In this document: positions 24,310-33,184 of the stretch, in pieces
Numbering within the stretch: the stretch's first letter is position 1
Layout of the letters: every line of letters starts with the position of its first letter
Assembly (NCBI GenBank): GCA_016208105.1
Contig: JACQYS010000022.1
Location: 248,001-312,000 of the forward strand
Reading direction: 5' to 3'
From: Desulfovibrio sp.
GTDB lineage: Bacteria > Desulfobacterota > Desulfovibrionia > Desulfovibrionales > Desulfovibrionaceae
Length of the DNA: 64,000 nucleotides
Position numbers and translations under genes: made by a program
The notes under the pieces: model-generated
The model's input: only the letters and a program-made list of their open reading frames with translations
The model's database searches: none
Told to the model about the DNA's origin: nothing

Positions 24310-26802
24310 ATGGTCGCTGTTCGCGCCTTGGCGGCACTTTTCATCGTGGTTTTTTCGGTCACGGCGGCGCAGGCAAAATCCAAAGCCTGCCCTCCCTTTT
24401 TTCTGCGCGCCGAGAACGGTGCGGTGATAAACCCCGTAACCGGCGAGAACAAGGACTTGCCCATCTCCACCCGCCAGACCTGCGGCGCCCAGGGGTGCCA
24501 TGACTATGCGGCCATCACCAAGGGCTACCATTTCCAGCAGGGCTGGGACAACGTGAAGGACGGCTTCAGCAAGGACAAGCCCTGGGTGCTCTCGCCGGGA
24601 ATGATGGGCAAGTTCTGACCCCCCTCCTTTCGCCAGTTGGCGAAAAAGCAGAACGACAATGCCGACCAGATCGACATGACCCCCTTCACCTTCGCGGCCG
24701 ACGGCCCCAAGGACCCCAAGATGCTTGGCGTGCCAGGCTGCGGCGGGTGCCATCCCGGCGGCGGCGGGCTGGAGTTCGACCGCGACGGGCAGCGCTACGA
24801 CGCCCGGCTCAAGGCCGACCCCACGCTCTCGTCCTCCCTGGACGGCGACTACCACAAGAGCCAGTGGGACAAGACCGGCGTGCTGGAGGCCGACTGCTTC
24901 ATCTGCCATTTGCCCGGTTACAACTTCAAGGAACGCAACAAGCAGCTGAAGAAGCTCAACTTCCGTTGGTCCGCCACCGCTGCTTCGGGCATCGGACAGG
25001 TGGCCGGATTCGTTGACGAGGGCCAAACCCCGTCCGTCACCTACAATCTGCGCCTGTTCAACCAGGACGGCAAAGTGGCCTTGGACCTGACCGACAATCC
25101 GCCCAGCGAGAACTGCGTGTTCTGCCACGGCATGTCGGACATGAAAAAACGGGGCTTTTCCTGGAACGACCCGGTCAACCACGATGTGCACAACATGCGC
25201 GGCATGTCCTGCGTGAGCTGCCACCCGGGCGATATCAACCACAACTTCGCCAAGGGCCAGGAAAACGTGTCCACGGTGCGCGACGACCTGGACAACACCA
25301 TGAAGAAGTGCGCCGACTGCCACACCACCGGGTACATGGGCGCGCCCCGTCCCGAGCACGCCGGGGTGCGCCCCAGCCACCTGGAGAAGATGGCCTGCGA
25401 GGCCTGCCACATCCCGGCCCTGAACCGGGCCGGCGGCGAAGGCTTCGATGTCACCACCGGGGCCATGGTCAACTATCCCAAGGTCGGGGCCAAGGCCATG
25501 GGAGCGGAGTTCAAGTGGGAACCGCGCATGCAGCTGGTGAAACGCGGTCAGATAACGCCGGTCAATCCTCTGCTGGTGGTCACCTGGACCAACAAGGACG
25601 CGGACGGCAAGTATTATCCGCTGTTCATGCGCGAACTCAAGAAGGGCTGGGAAGTCGCTTCTCCTCAGATCAAGGATCAGAAGGCTCCCGGCAAGCCCGA
25701 GCTGCACAAGCCTGAGGATATCAAAACCATGATCCTCGCGCTTACCAAGACCCTGGAGGGCAACAAGCGCTTCACCCAGATCGCGCCCGCCTACCACAAG
25801 GGCGGAGAGATCCACACCCTCGGTCCGGACGGCACGGTCGTCACCCGCAAGGACGACACCTGGGTGGGGCATGTGGAAGGCTTCAACATCAACCACAACG
25901 TCGCTCCGGCCAAGCTGGCCCTGGGCGCCAACGGCTGCCGGGACTGCCATTCGGATACGGGCAACGTTTTGGCCGGGCGCATGGTCACGGACATGTTCGG
26001 CAAGGACGGCAAGCCTGTCCGCACTACCAATGCAGCGCTTCTTGGCATCAGCGCTACCGCCCTTGGAGTCAACAACGCCTACCAGGCACTGGTTGTCCCC
26101 TACGGCAGCTGGGTCATCCTTATTTTGGGGTTTATGCTGACCCTGCACTACACCGGCCAGGGGCCCAAGGGGCTTGATATGCGCCACGAGCCAGGGGAGA
26201 TCGTCCGCTTCGGCCTGGCCGAGCGCTGGTCGCACCTGATCCGCTTTGTGGCCTTCGTGGTCCTGGCCGTAACCGGCTATGTGTTCTTTACAAGCAACGC
26301 CACCCTGGCCAAGGCCCTGTTCGGGTCGTACAAGATAGCGTCCATCTGGCATTGGTGTGCCGGGCTCGTGTTTACGGCTATGGGGCTATACAGCTTCAGC
26401 CTGTGGGTAAAGGACGCGGTCTTCAAACCATACGATACCAAGTGGTTCGCCATGCGGGGCGGCTACCTGGGCCGGACGGAAAGCTCTGAGCACGCCCCGG
26501 CCGGAAGGCTCAACGCCGGGCAGAAGGTGTTCTTCTGGCTGTCGCTTATTCTGACGCTCATCCTGGCCGCAACGGGCATCCCGCTCATCTGGAAGGAGGC
26601 CCTTTCGGCCAATACGGCGCTGGTCCTCTCGACGATACATGGCCTGGGAGCGGTATTGCTGGTGGCCTGTGCTTTGGCCCACGCCTACCTGGGCACCATC
26701 GCCAATCCGGGGACGTGGAGGGTGCTGGTGGACGGCAAGGTGAGCCGTGCCTGGGCCCGGGAACACCACAGTGAGTGGTATAAGGAACTCGACGGCAAAT
26801 AG
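24310..26802 (+). CDS. Probable selenoprotein: octahaem cytochrome c fused to a cytochrome b561-type membrane domain (in-frame TGA at codon 103)
   Basis: 830 residues if TGA at 24616-24618 is read as selenocysteine (codon 103). AGGAGG lies 7 nt before the ATG. A signal peptide (VAVRALAALFIVVFSVTAAQA) is followed by haem 1, CGAQGCH (Cys58; CX4CH), then seven CXXCH motifs at Cys144, 196, 269, 301, 334, 363 and 543. From about residue 598 there are five membrane helices with His pairs typical of dihaem b561/FdnI-like subunits (ERWSHLIRF, IWHWCAGL, STIHGLGAV, ALAHAYLG). The part after the TGA has only a TTG, no ribosome site and no signal peptide, so it cannot be an independent exported cytochrome. 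A SECIS-like hairpin follows the TGA. Alternatives: a nonsense mutation, or a TGC/TGG sequencing error. It would be the catalytic or electron-wiring subunit of a membrane-bound periplasmic complex. Confidence 0.8.
24616..24645 (+). promoter_or_regulatory. UGA codon with putative bacterial SECIS hairpin
   Basis: UGA at 24616-24618 is followed by 9 nt and then a perfect 7-bp stem (UUUCGCC 24628-24634 with GGCGAAA 24639-24645) closed by the loop AGUU. The loop starts 16 nt after the UGA and has G in its second position, within the spacing and loop rules described for bacterial SECIS elements; in E. coli fdhF the corresponding loop begins 17 nt after its UGA. SelB would bind this loop to insert selenocysteine. 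Confidence 0.65.
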
Positions 26803-26854
26803 TGTCCTGCGGGCCGGGTGGCGTTTCCATCCGGCCCGCACCCAAGGAGGTTGT

Positions 26855-27313
26855 ATGAAGAATGATGCACCCGAAACCGGTAGTCAGAGGTACGCCTTCA
26901 TCTGTTCCCGGGGAACCCTGGACGGAGCCTACCCCGCGCTCATTCTGGCCATCAACGCCCGCAGGCTGGGGCATGAAGCCTTCGTGTTCCATACCTTCAT
27001 GGGCATAAACGCCGTGCGCAAAGGCAAGCTGGAGTCCTTCAAGTTCTATCCGCCGGGATTTCTGGGGGCCATCCCGGGCATGCCCCAGGTGGCGACCATG
27101 ATGATGAAGAAGCAGATCGACGAGGCGGGAATCCCGGACCTTCCGGAGCTTCAGGAGACCGCGCAGCTGGAGGGGGTCAAGCTCATCGCCTGCCGCATGA
27201 CCCTGGACATGATGAAGCTTGGCCAGAAGGACCTGATCGACGGCGTGGAGATCATGAATGCGGAGCAGTATCTGAAGCTGGCCGGAACGTGCGCCATCAA
27301 TATGTTCACCTAG
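26855..27313 (+). CDS. DsrE/DsrF-like small protein
   Basis: 152 residues from the ATG at 26855 with AAGGAGG upstream. The start YAFICSRGTLDGAYPALILA and the stretch HEAFVFHTFMGINAV match DsrE/DrsE2-like proteins, which act in sulfur transfer or oxidation networks; KLIACRMTLDMM contains a cysteine at the position where DsrE-type proteins often have one. It has no signal peptide, so it is cytoplasmic, unlike the rest of the operon. It follows the cytochrome gene by 52 nt, so co-transcription is likely and suggests that the complex handles a sulfur compound, but this is inference. Confidence 0.82.
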   Translation: MKNDAPETGSQRYAFICSRGTLDGAYPALILAINARRLGHEAFVFHTFMGINAVRKGKLESFKFYPPGFLGAIPGMPQVATMMMKKQIDEAGIPDLPELQETAQLEGVKLIACRMTLDMMKLGQKDLIDGVEIMNAEQYLKLAGTCAINMFT

Positions 27314-27337
27314 AACGTCCGGGAGGGTGAAGCATGG

Positions 27338-28309
27338 TTACGCGAAGTGGTCGAACCCAGTGGCGTCAAGGGCTTTGCCGTTTAGAGTGATCACCCCGGC
27401 GTTATCCACCACGGTGCCCACGGCCCACACCCCGGCCACGCAGGTGAAGATCTCCAGGAAGGCCGCCTGGGCGCAGGCTCCGAGCAGGGCGTAGTCTTCC
27501 CCTCCGGCGACTGCCAGTGCGGCCGGGTCCCTGCCCGTTTGCTTCGCGCGCGTAAGAACCTCCGGGTGCAGGGTGTCGGGGTCGATCTCCAGATTGGCCC
27601 CTAAACCGTTTCCCAAGAAGCGGGGTAGGTCCCTGGCCAGGCCGTCGGAGACGTCCATGAGCCCCCGGACCCTGGCCCTGCCGGCCAGGACCAGGCCTTC
27701 CGGCACCTTCACCCCGGGCCGTAGATGCGCGGCCACGGCCTCGGGCCATGCTTGGGAGGCTTGAGGACCTGATTCCTCCAGCACGTTAAGGCCCACTGAC
27801 GCCAAGCCCAGATCGCCCACCACAAAGAGCACATCGCCCGCCATGGCCTGTCCGCGCTGCAGAAAGCGACCGGAGGGGCCGGGCTTGCCCCAAATGGTCA
27901 CTGACAAAATGATCTTGTCGCAGGCGTTCAGGTCGCCGCCCACCAGCGCAATGTCTAAAGAGTTGGCCAGGTCGGCCATGCTGTCCAGAACGGCTTCCCA
28001 GTAGGCGGCGGGAGTGTCCGGCGGTCCGGCCAGACCAAGGCTGAAACCCAGGGGAGCTGCGCCCATGCCCGCGATGTCGCTTATGTTCACGGCCAGGGCT
28101 TTGTATCCGACGTCCTGAGGGGAGAAGTAGCTTTTGCGAAAATGCACGTCCTCCACGAAGAGGTCCGTGGTCAGGGCCACGGATTCCGGGCAGGCCAGAA
28201 CAGCGCAGTCGTCGCCGCGGCCCAGCTGCATGTGCGGGTGCTGGTTGGAAAATCGGGCCGATATGGCTGCCAGGAACTGGTCTTCGCAGGTGAATGGCGC
28301 GCTGTTCAT
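27338..28309 (-). CDS. thiL: Thiamine-monophosphate kinase ThiL
   Basis: 323 residues. Conserved ThiL/AIR-synthase-like motifs are present: GRGDDCAVLACPESVALTTD with the metal-binding Asp pair, LAVNISDIAGMGAAPLGFSL, ALVGGDLNACDKIILSV, LMDVSDGLARDLPRFL and VAGGEDYALL. It phosphorylates TMP to TPP with ATP. The ATG at 28309 overlaps the stop of the preceding flippase gene (ATGA arrangement), so the genes are translationally coupled even though their functions differ. Confidence 0.95.
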   Translation of the reverse strand: MNSAPFTCEDQFLAAISARFSNQHPHMQLGRGDDCAVLACPESVALTTDLFVEDVHFRKSYFSPQDVGYKALAVNISDIAGMGAAPLGFSLGLAGPPDTPAAYWEAVLDSMADLANSLDIALVGGDLNACDKIILSVTIWGKPGPSGRFLQRGQAMAGDVLFVVGDLGLASVGLNVLEESGPQASQAWPEAVAAHLRPGVKVPEGLVLAGRARVRGLMDVSDGLARDLPRFLGNGLGANLEIDPDTLHPEVLTRAKQTGRDPAALAVAGGEDYALLGACAQAAFLEIFTCVAGVWAVGTVVDNAGVITLNGKALDATGFDHFA

Positions 28310-29508
28310 GATTTTCTCAGATAGCCCAGCCCAAGGCCAGCGGCAAGCAATGCCTCGGTAACCACTGTTGCTAGGGCGGACCCTTTGGCTCCAAGCCAGG
28401 GAATGAGCGCCAGATTGAAGAGGATGTTTGCGATGGCCGTAACGATGGTGACCCGGGCGTAAAAGCCTTCCTTGCCGATGGCGATGAGGGCCTGGGTGAG
28501 GATGCCGTTGGGCAGGATGAACAGGAGGGAAGGCAGAAGCCACAGGCACAGGCTCTCGGCCGGGGCGAACTTGTCCCCGAAGGCCAGCCGGATGACCATG
28601 GGGCCAAGCCACATTGCCAGGGCGGTTCCGAACGCGGCCAGGGCGCACATGATTGCGAGCTGGGTGCGGAAGGCCCGCCTGAACACGTCCGGCTGGTGCA
28701 TGTTCATCCGCAACTTGCGGAAAAAGAGCTGGGTGAGCGGGGTGCAGAAAAGAACCGCGGCCTCGATGAGCCTGTAGGCTGCGGCGTATTGGCCTACCTC
28801 GCCGGAATCCCCGGTGAGTTGGGTGAGCAGGATGATGTCGGACTTGAAGTAGATGGTGGTCGCGGCGCTGATGAGCAAAAAAGCCCCGCAGCTCCGGTAG
28901 ATGTCTCGTTTGAGCTTGAAGCTGGGTTTTAAGCGGATGCTCGCAGCCATGGGCAGGGCCAGGGCGATGCCCATGCCTGCGACCCAGCCGGAAAAAAGAA
29001 GCGCGGGACCGGTGAACGGGGCCGCCAGGGCCAGGGCCACAGCTGCGACCGTCAAGGTGCGCACGAGGATGCGCCACTTCGCTTCACGCTCGAAGAGTCC
29101 GTGGCCCTTGAGGTCCGCGGACAAAAAATTGCCGGCGCTGAACAGGGCGTAATACGCAATGGCCAGACAGAGCGCCGATTTGTTGTCTAGCGGGAGAAGC
29201 CAGACCAGAACGAGCCCGGCCGCGGTGACTAGCGTCGTGTGCCCCAGGGCAAGCCGGGCAATGGGCGCTTCCAGGGCGAGATCACCGGACGGATGGGCGG
29301 CTTCGCGGAAGATGAGAGTGGAAAAACCGCCATCCTGAAAAATGGCGAAGAGCGAGACCATGGTCAGAATGTAGGAGTATACGCCGAAGGCATCGGGGCC
29401 GAGAAACCGCCCCAGAGCGAAGGACAGAAGCGTGGAGAGGACGGCGCAGTAGAGGGTGGCCGCCCACTGGCCAGCCAGGGCGGACATGAAGCGCCGCGCC
29501 GCGCTCAT
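28306..29508 (-). CDS. Polysaccharide flippase (Wzx-like, MATE/MVF superfamily)
   Basis: 400 residues with about 12 predicted transmembrane helices and no large soluble part. The N-terminus (LSFALGRFLGPDAFGVYSYI) and LFFRKLRMNMHQPDVFRRAF match oligosaccharide flippases that move lipid-linked repeat units across the inner membrane. The ATG at 29508 overlaps the gmhB stop by 4 nt and is the first start in line with the family; the frame remains open far upstream, but in gmhB DNA. Its context (heptose phosphatase, GT39) points to LPS or surface-glycan export. Confidence 0.88.
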   Translation of the reverse strand: MSAARRFMSALAGQWAATLYCAVLSTLLSFALGRFLGPDAFGVYSYILTMVSLFAIFQDGGFSTLIFREAAHPSGDLALEAPIARLALGHTTLVTAAGLVLVWLLPLDNKSALCLAIAYYALFSAGNFLSADLKGHGLFEREAKWRILVRTLTVAAVALALAAPFTGPALLFSGWVAGMGIALALPMAASIRLKPSFKLKRDIYRSCGAFLLISAATTIYFKSDIILLTQLTGDSGEVGQYAAAYRLIEAAVLFCTPLTQLFFRKLRMNMHQPDVFRRAFRTQLAIMCALAAFGTALAMWLGPMVIRLAFGDKFAPAESLCLWLLPSLLFILPNGILTQALIAIGKEGFYARVTIVTAIANILFNLALIPWLGAKGSALATVVTEALLAAGLGLGYLRKS

Positions 29509-30101
29509 CCGGAGGCCTCGCCCAGTACGAACGCCGCAGCTGCCGCGAGGTCGCGCGCCAGCACGGTGGGTTGGCCAGGAGCCGGAGCTTCGATGCGCAT
29601 CCATCCGTCTTTTAACTCCGGCATACCGAGCTGTCCGGCAAAGCGCGCCCCGTGCCCGGTGAGCACCAGGATGGACTCGGCCAGACCGCAGGTAATGCCG
29701 AAGGCCACATCCGATGCGTTGTCGCCGATCATCACGGTTTCCAGGGGATTGAGACCATGCTTGGCGCAAAGCTCCACCCACATGCCGGCCTGGGGCTTGC
29801 GGCAGGCGCAGCACTCATCGGGAGTGTGCGGGCAGAAGCAAACGCCGTCGAAAGTGACCCCATGGGGAGCGAGCAACGCGGCCAGGCGTTCCTGCACGGC
29901 CAGGAAATCCTTCTCGGCGTAGATCCCACGTCCGATCCCGGACTGGTTGGTGACCACGAAGAGGCGGACCCCGGCACGCTTGAGCCGGACCAGAGCGTCA
30001 ATGGCTCCAGGCACCAGCTCCACCTGCTCCGGATCATGCAGGTAGTGCTTCTCCACGATGATGGTTCCGTCGCGGTCGATGAGGGCGTTTCTAAGAGCCA
30101 T
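29505..30101 (-). CDS. gmhB: D-glycero-beta-D-manno-heptose 1,7-bisphosphate 7-phosphatase
   Basis: 198 residues of the histidinol-phosphatase-like HAD branch: DRDGTIIVEKHYLHDPEQVE carries the nucleophile Asp, VVTNQSGIGRGIY follows, and a zinc loop of the form CFCPHTPDECCACRKP is diagnostic for GmhB. The C-terminal motif MIGDNASDVAFG completes the site. The enzyme makes ADP-heptose precursors for LPS inner core in the cytoplasm. It shares a 1-nt junction (30101) with the upstream GT39 gene and overlaps the flippase gene. Confidence 0.94.
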   Translation of the reverse strand: MALRNALIDRDGTIIVEKHYLHDPEQVELVPGAIDALVRLKRAGVRLFVVTNQSGIGRGIYAEKDFLAVQERLAALLAPHGVTFDGVCFCPHTPDECCACRKPQAGMWVELCAKHGLNPLETVMIGDNASDVAFGITCGLAESILVLTGHGARFAGQLGMPELKDGWMRIEAPAPGQPTVLARDLAAAAAFVLGEASG

Positions 30102-33100
30102 CAGCGTGTTCTCCGGAGCCGGTCGGGGAAGGGCTGGGGAGACTCGAGCAGCAGCACATCCAGGGGAGTGGCGTGGCTCAAGGAGAGTCGTACCGGCCAG
30201 GAATCGATGACCGGCACCGGAACCCTGGATGCGTCCATGCGGATTTCAAAACGCATGCGGGCATCCGGGGCGGACCAGAGCTGGGCCTTCTGGCCGGTGA
30301 GAACGAAGCGGATAAGCATTTCCCTGGCCGGTTTGTCCAGGGACACCAAGGTGTACTGGGGGATCTTCAAGCCTTCCCAGCGGCCCGACCCTGAGCCGCT
30401 GTAGCTGTTTACATCCCGCCAGTTTTTTCCATCAGTGGAAACCTGGGTGCCCACGGCAAAGCGTCCCGCCGAATCGCTCAAGACGCGCGGAAAGGCCGTA
30501 ATCCGCATCTTGGTTATCGGCAGGGAGGAACTGACGGCATAGGTCAGGAAACACGGTTTGTCCTCGGCGCAGCTCAAGCAGTCCTCGTCGTCGTTGCGGC
30601 GTATGTTGTCCTGTGAAACCAGGGAGTCCAACCGGAGGTCTTGCTTTGTGAAAAGTGGGGACACAACGAGCTCGGCCTGTGCCCCGGGGTTCACAGTCAA
30701 CTCCGCCGGGCCAGGACAGGTGACGGGCAAAGGCAGGCCAAGAGACCCAATCCGCAATACCGGACGGTCCAGCTCTCCCCTGAGCTTGAAGGAACGCACC
30801 TGCCTTGTTCCGGCCGGGTAGGCTGAGAGAAATCGGTCATCGTCTTGGGCCACAGGCAGGAAAGGATTTGCCAGAGCCGGGTCGTAGAGGGCGATTGCCG
30901 GGGTGTCGTCCTGGTGGGTCAGCACCCGTACGGGTTTGTCGCCGGGATGGTTGCTCAGGTAGGCCTTCAGATCGGCTGGAGATCCAATGCCCGGCCCGGT
31001 GGTCCTTCCGTCCAGGCTGAAGGCGTGGACCGAGTCTGAAAGCACCACATCCTGATCGGGAACCCATGGCGCCACAGGAAGCTGGTCGAGGAGCATCTCT
31101 GGCCGTGTGCTTGGAGAAACCGGTTGGCCCGCCAGTGAGGCTTCCAGGCGGAACGAGCCTATTTCGATGGGCATGGAACGTGTGCAGTCAGCGTAGTCGA
31201 ACCGCAAATCGAAGGACTCGGCGCCGGCAAGATTTTGGGTAAGGTCCGCGCTTACGGTGATGAAGCGCTTCATCTCGTGATTGGCTGGGACGAAAGAGCC
31301 GTCTGCTTGTTTGAAACTGTCCAGGTTGATCGTGGCAATGGGGGCCTGGGCCTTACCAGAGGGAGCAATGGAGATAACGACTTGAGAATCGTTGGAAATG
31401 GAGGAGAGAAGCTGGGTGGATAATTCAACAGTGAGTTTCGCCTGGCTGATCGATTGCCCTTTGAGAGCCTGATAGCGGTAGACGCACCAGCCCGAGGATC
31501 CGGCGTCATGGGCGGTGAGAGTCCTTGAAAGGGGGCTGGGAACAAGATTGTGGGCCGAATAAGCGTCCGCGATCATCTTGAAGTCCGCATAGTTCTCAGC
31601 ATACACGAAGCGGCCTTCGCAGTCGGGAGCCATGGGTTGCACCGGAGTGCGGGCTATACCCATGCCCAGCACGTCGACGTCTTCGAGGCGGGTTCTCCAA
31701 ATGGACAAGGGGAATTTCTCGGGGCCTTTCACGGATTCCGGTGAAAGCAGCATCGCCCGGTGGTAACCCTGGGGTGGGAGATTCTTGGCCGGTCGCAACA
31801 GTTCCGGTCCGTACCAGCCGAGAATGAGTTTCAAGTTCCGGGGGTTGTAAAAGAGTATGGAATCCTGGTTGTTTCTGTTCTCCGCCAGATATCCCACCAG
31901 CTCTTTGTAGTGCGAGGTCTCCCGGGAATAGTATTCGCTCAAGCACTCCATGTTGGGCCTGGAGACAGCAAGGCACAGAAAAAGCGCGGCTATCAGGCGG
32001 GCGATGAATACCGGGTGTCTGTTCCCGAAAAGCCTGTCCGCAATGCGTTCAGCCCCTGTGGCCAACAGGTGCCCTGCGAAAATGCCGAAAAACAGGAAGA
32101 AGGTGAAAATATAGCGCGAGGACAATTCCATACGCGCCTTGGCCAGGAAAATCCCGACCACGGGCATCAGGGACCACACGGCCATGAGCAGCACGAACCA
32201 CCTGCTCTTGCCCGCAATCGCAACGGCGCAACCTGCAAGGCCCAGCCCGGCGAAGGTCCAGCCCGTGGGGAATTCTCCCCTGTAGGCAAAGGCCGCGAAT
32301 TCCTTGAGCGAGGAGGTGACGAAATCCCAGCTGAAGTTTGCCTTGAAACCAGGGTCGTGCAACGCCTTGAATACATGGATCTGTCCACTGGCCCAGGGCA
32401 GGTAGACCACACCCGCGGCTGCCAGGGAGAGGCAAAGGATTATCCCCAGAGAACGGGCTTCGTTCCTGGCCCCAGTTCTGAAACGGCTGGCGAGGAGAAT
32501 AACCGCGAAAACCGCCTGGGCAAAGACCAGGGTCGCGGCCATGTAGGATGTGTAGAGCATGGCCGCAGTAACAGCCCCGTATCCCCACAGCAGCCGTTTT
32601 CTGTTTTGCGTCAACCCCTCGTAGAGCAGGTGCAGTGCTAGAACGTTCTCCAGCATGAAGAGCGAGTAGGGGCGCACCTCCCTGCTGTAGTGGATGTGGT
32701 AGACGGAGAGGGTGATGAGCGTGGCCGCGCAAAGAGCACTCAAACGGCCCAGCGGCCTGCGGCACAAAAGATAGACCATCGGCACCAGGGCAACTCCGGC
32801 CAGAACGCCCGGAAGGCGCATGAGGACATCGTTTTTGCCGATAAGCGTAAGCCCGTGGGTGATGATGTGGACCAGGGGAGGAAACAGTTCCACGCCGATG
32901 TCGGATGGACCTATGTTCTTAAGTACGGACAGCATGTCCGCCAAGGGCTTGAGCGACGCTCCAACCGTAATGAACTCATCCCACCACAGAGAAGGCTGGC
33001 CAATGTTCAGAAAACGCAGCCAGGCCGCCGTAAGGGTGATGGCCACTACGATCAGGCGGTCGGAACGGTCGGGCGAAGAAAATTTCAATGGAGCGGCCTT

Positions 33101-33184
33101 GGGTTTAAGTGCGTTCGTGGGATACCCAAGGTTGAAGGCAAGTTCAAGCAATGATCCCACCGGCCAGAGCCCTGCAGTGTTCAT
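30101..33184 (-). CDS. GT39-type membrane glycosyltransferase with large C-terminal extracytoplasmic region
   Basis: About 1027 residues. A membrane domain of roughly 10-11 helices (about residues 45-415) carries the acidic motif WWDEFITVGASLKPL expected in the first periplasmic loop of dolichol/undecaprenyl-linked transferases. The C-terminal ~570 residues are extracytoplasmic and end in a beta-sandwich resembling a discoidin/CBM-type module (GTQVSTDGKNWRDV). It probably moves a sugar from a lipid carrier to a glycan or protein. The start is uncertain: I used the ATG at 33184, inside mnmA, but a GTG at 33160 or a TTG at 33151 overlapping the mnmA stop are possible. The gene is about twice the usual GT39 size. 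Confidence 0.8.
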   Translation of the reverse strand: MNTAGLWPVGSLLELAFNLGYPTNALKPKAAPLKFSSPDRSDRLIVVAITLTAAWLRFLNIGQPSLWWDEFITVGASLKPLADMLSVLKNIGPSDIGVELFPPLVHIITHGLTLIGKNDVLMRLPGVLAGVALVPMVYLLCRRPLGRLSALCAATLITLSVYHIHYSREVRPYSLFMLENVLALHLLYEGLTQNRKRLLWGYGAVTAAMLYTSYMAATLVFAQAVFAVILLASRFRTGARNEARSLGIILCLSLAAAGVVYLPWASGQIHVFKALHDPGFKANFSWDFVTSSLKEFAAFAYRGEFPTGWTFAGLGLAGCAVAIAGKSRWFVLLMAVWSLMPVVGIFLAKARMELSSRYIFTFFLFFGIFAGHLLATGAERIADRLFGNRHPVFIARLIAALFLCLAVSRPNMECLSEYYSRETSHYKELVGYLAENRNNQDSILFYNPRNLKLILGWYGPELLRPAKNLPPQGYHRAMLLSPESVKGPEKFPLSIWRTRLEDVDVLGMGIARTPVQPMAPDCEGRFVYAENYADFKMIADAYSAHNLVPSPLSRTLTAHDAGSSGWCVYRYQALKGQSISQAKLTVELSTQLLSSISNDSQVVISIAPSGKAQAPIATINLDSFKQADGSFVPANHEMKRFITVSADLTQNLAGAESFDLRFDYADCTRSMPIEIGSFRLEASLAGQPVSPSTRPEMLLDQLPVAPWVPDQDVVLSDSVHAFSLDGRTTGPGIGSPADLKAYLSNHPGDKPVRVLTHQDDTPAIALYDPALANPFLPVAQDDDRFLSAYPAGTRQVRSFKLRGELDRPVLRIGSLGLPLPVTCPGPAELTVNPGAQAELVVSPLFTKQDLRLDSLVSQDNIRRNDDEDCLSCAEDKPCFLTYAVSSSLPITKMRITAFPRVLSDSAGRFAVGTQVSTDGKNWRDVNSYSGSGSGRWEGLKIPQYTLVSLDKPAREMLIRFVLTGQKAQLWSAPDARMRFEIRMDASRVPVPVIDSWPVRLSLSHATPLDVLLLESPQPFPDRLRRTR

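Noticed and set aside
24637-26802. Treating the cytochrome's 3' part as a separate gene starting at TTG 24637
   Set aside because: No ribosome site, no signal peptide despite periplasmic haem motifs, and the frame joins directly with the upstream piece through a single TGA.
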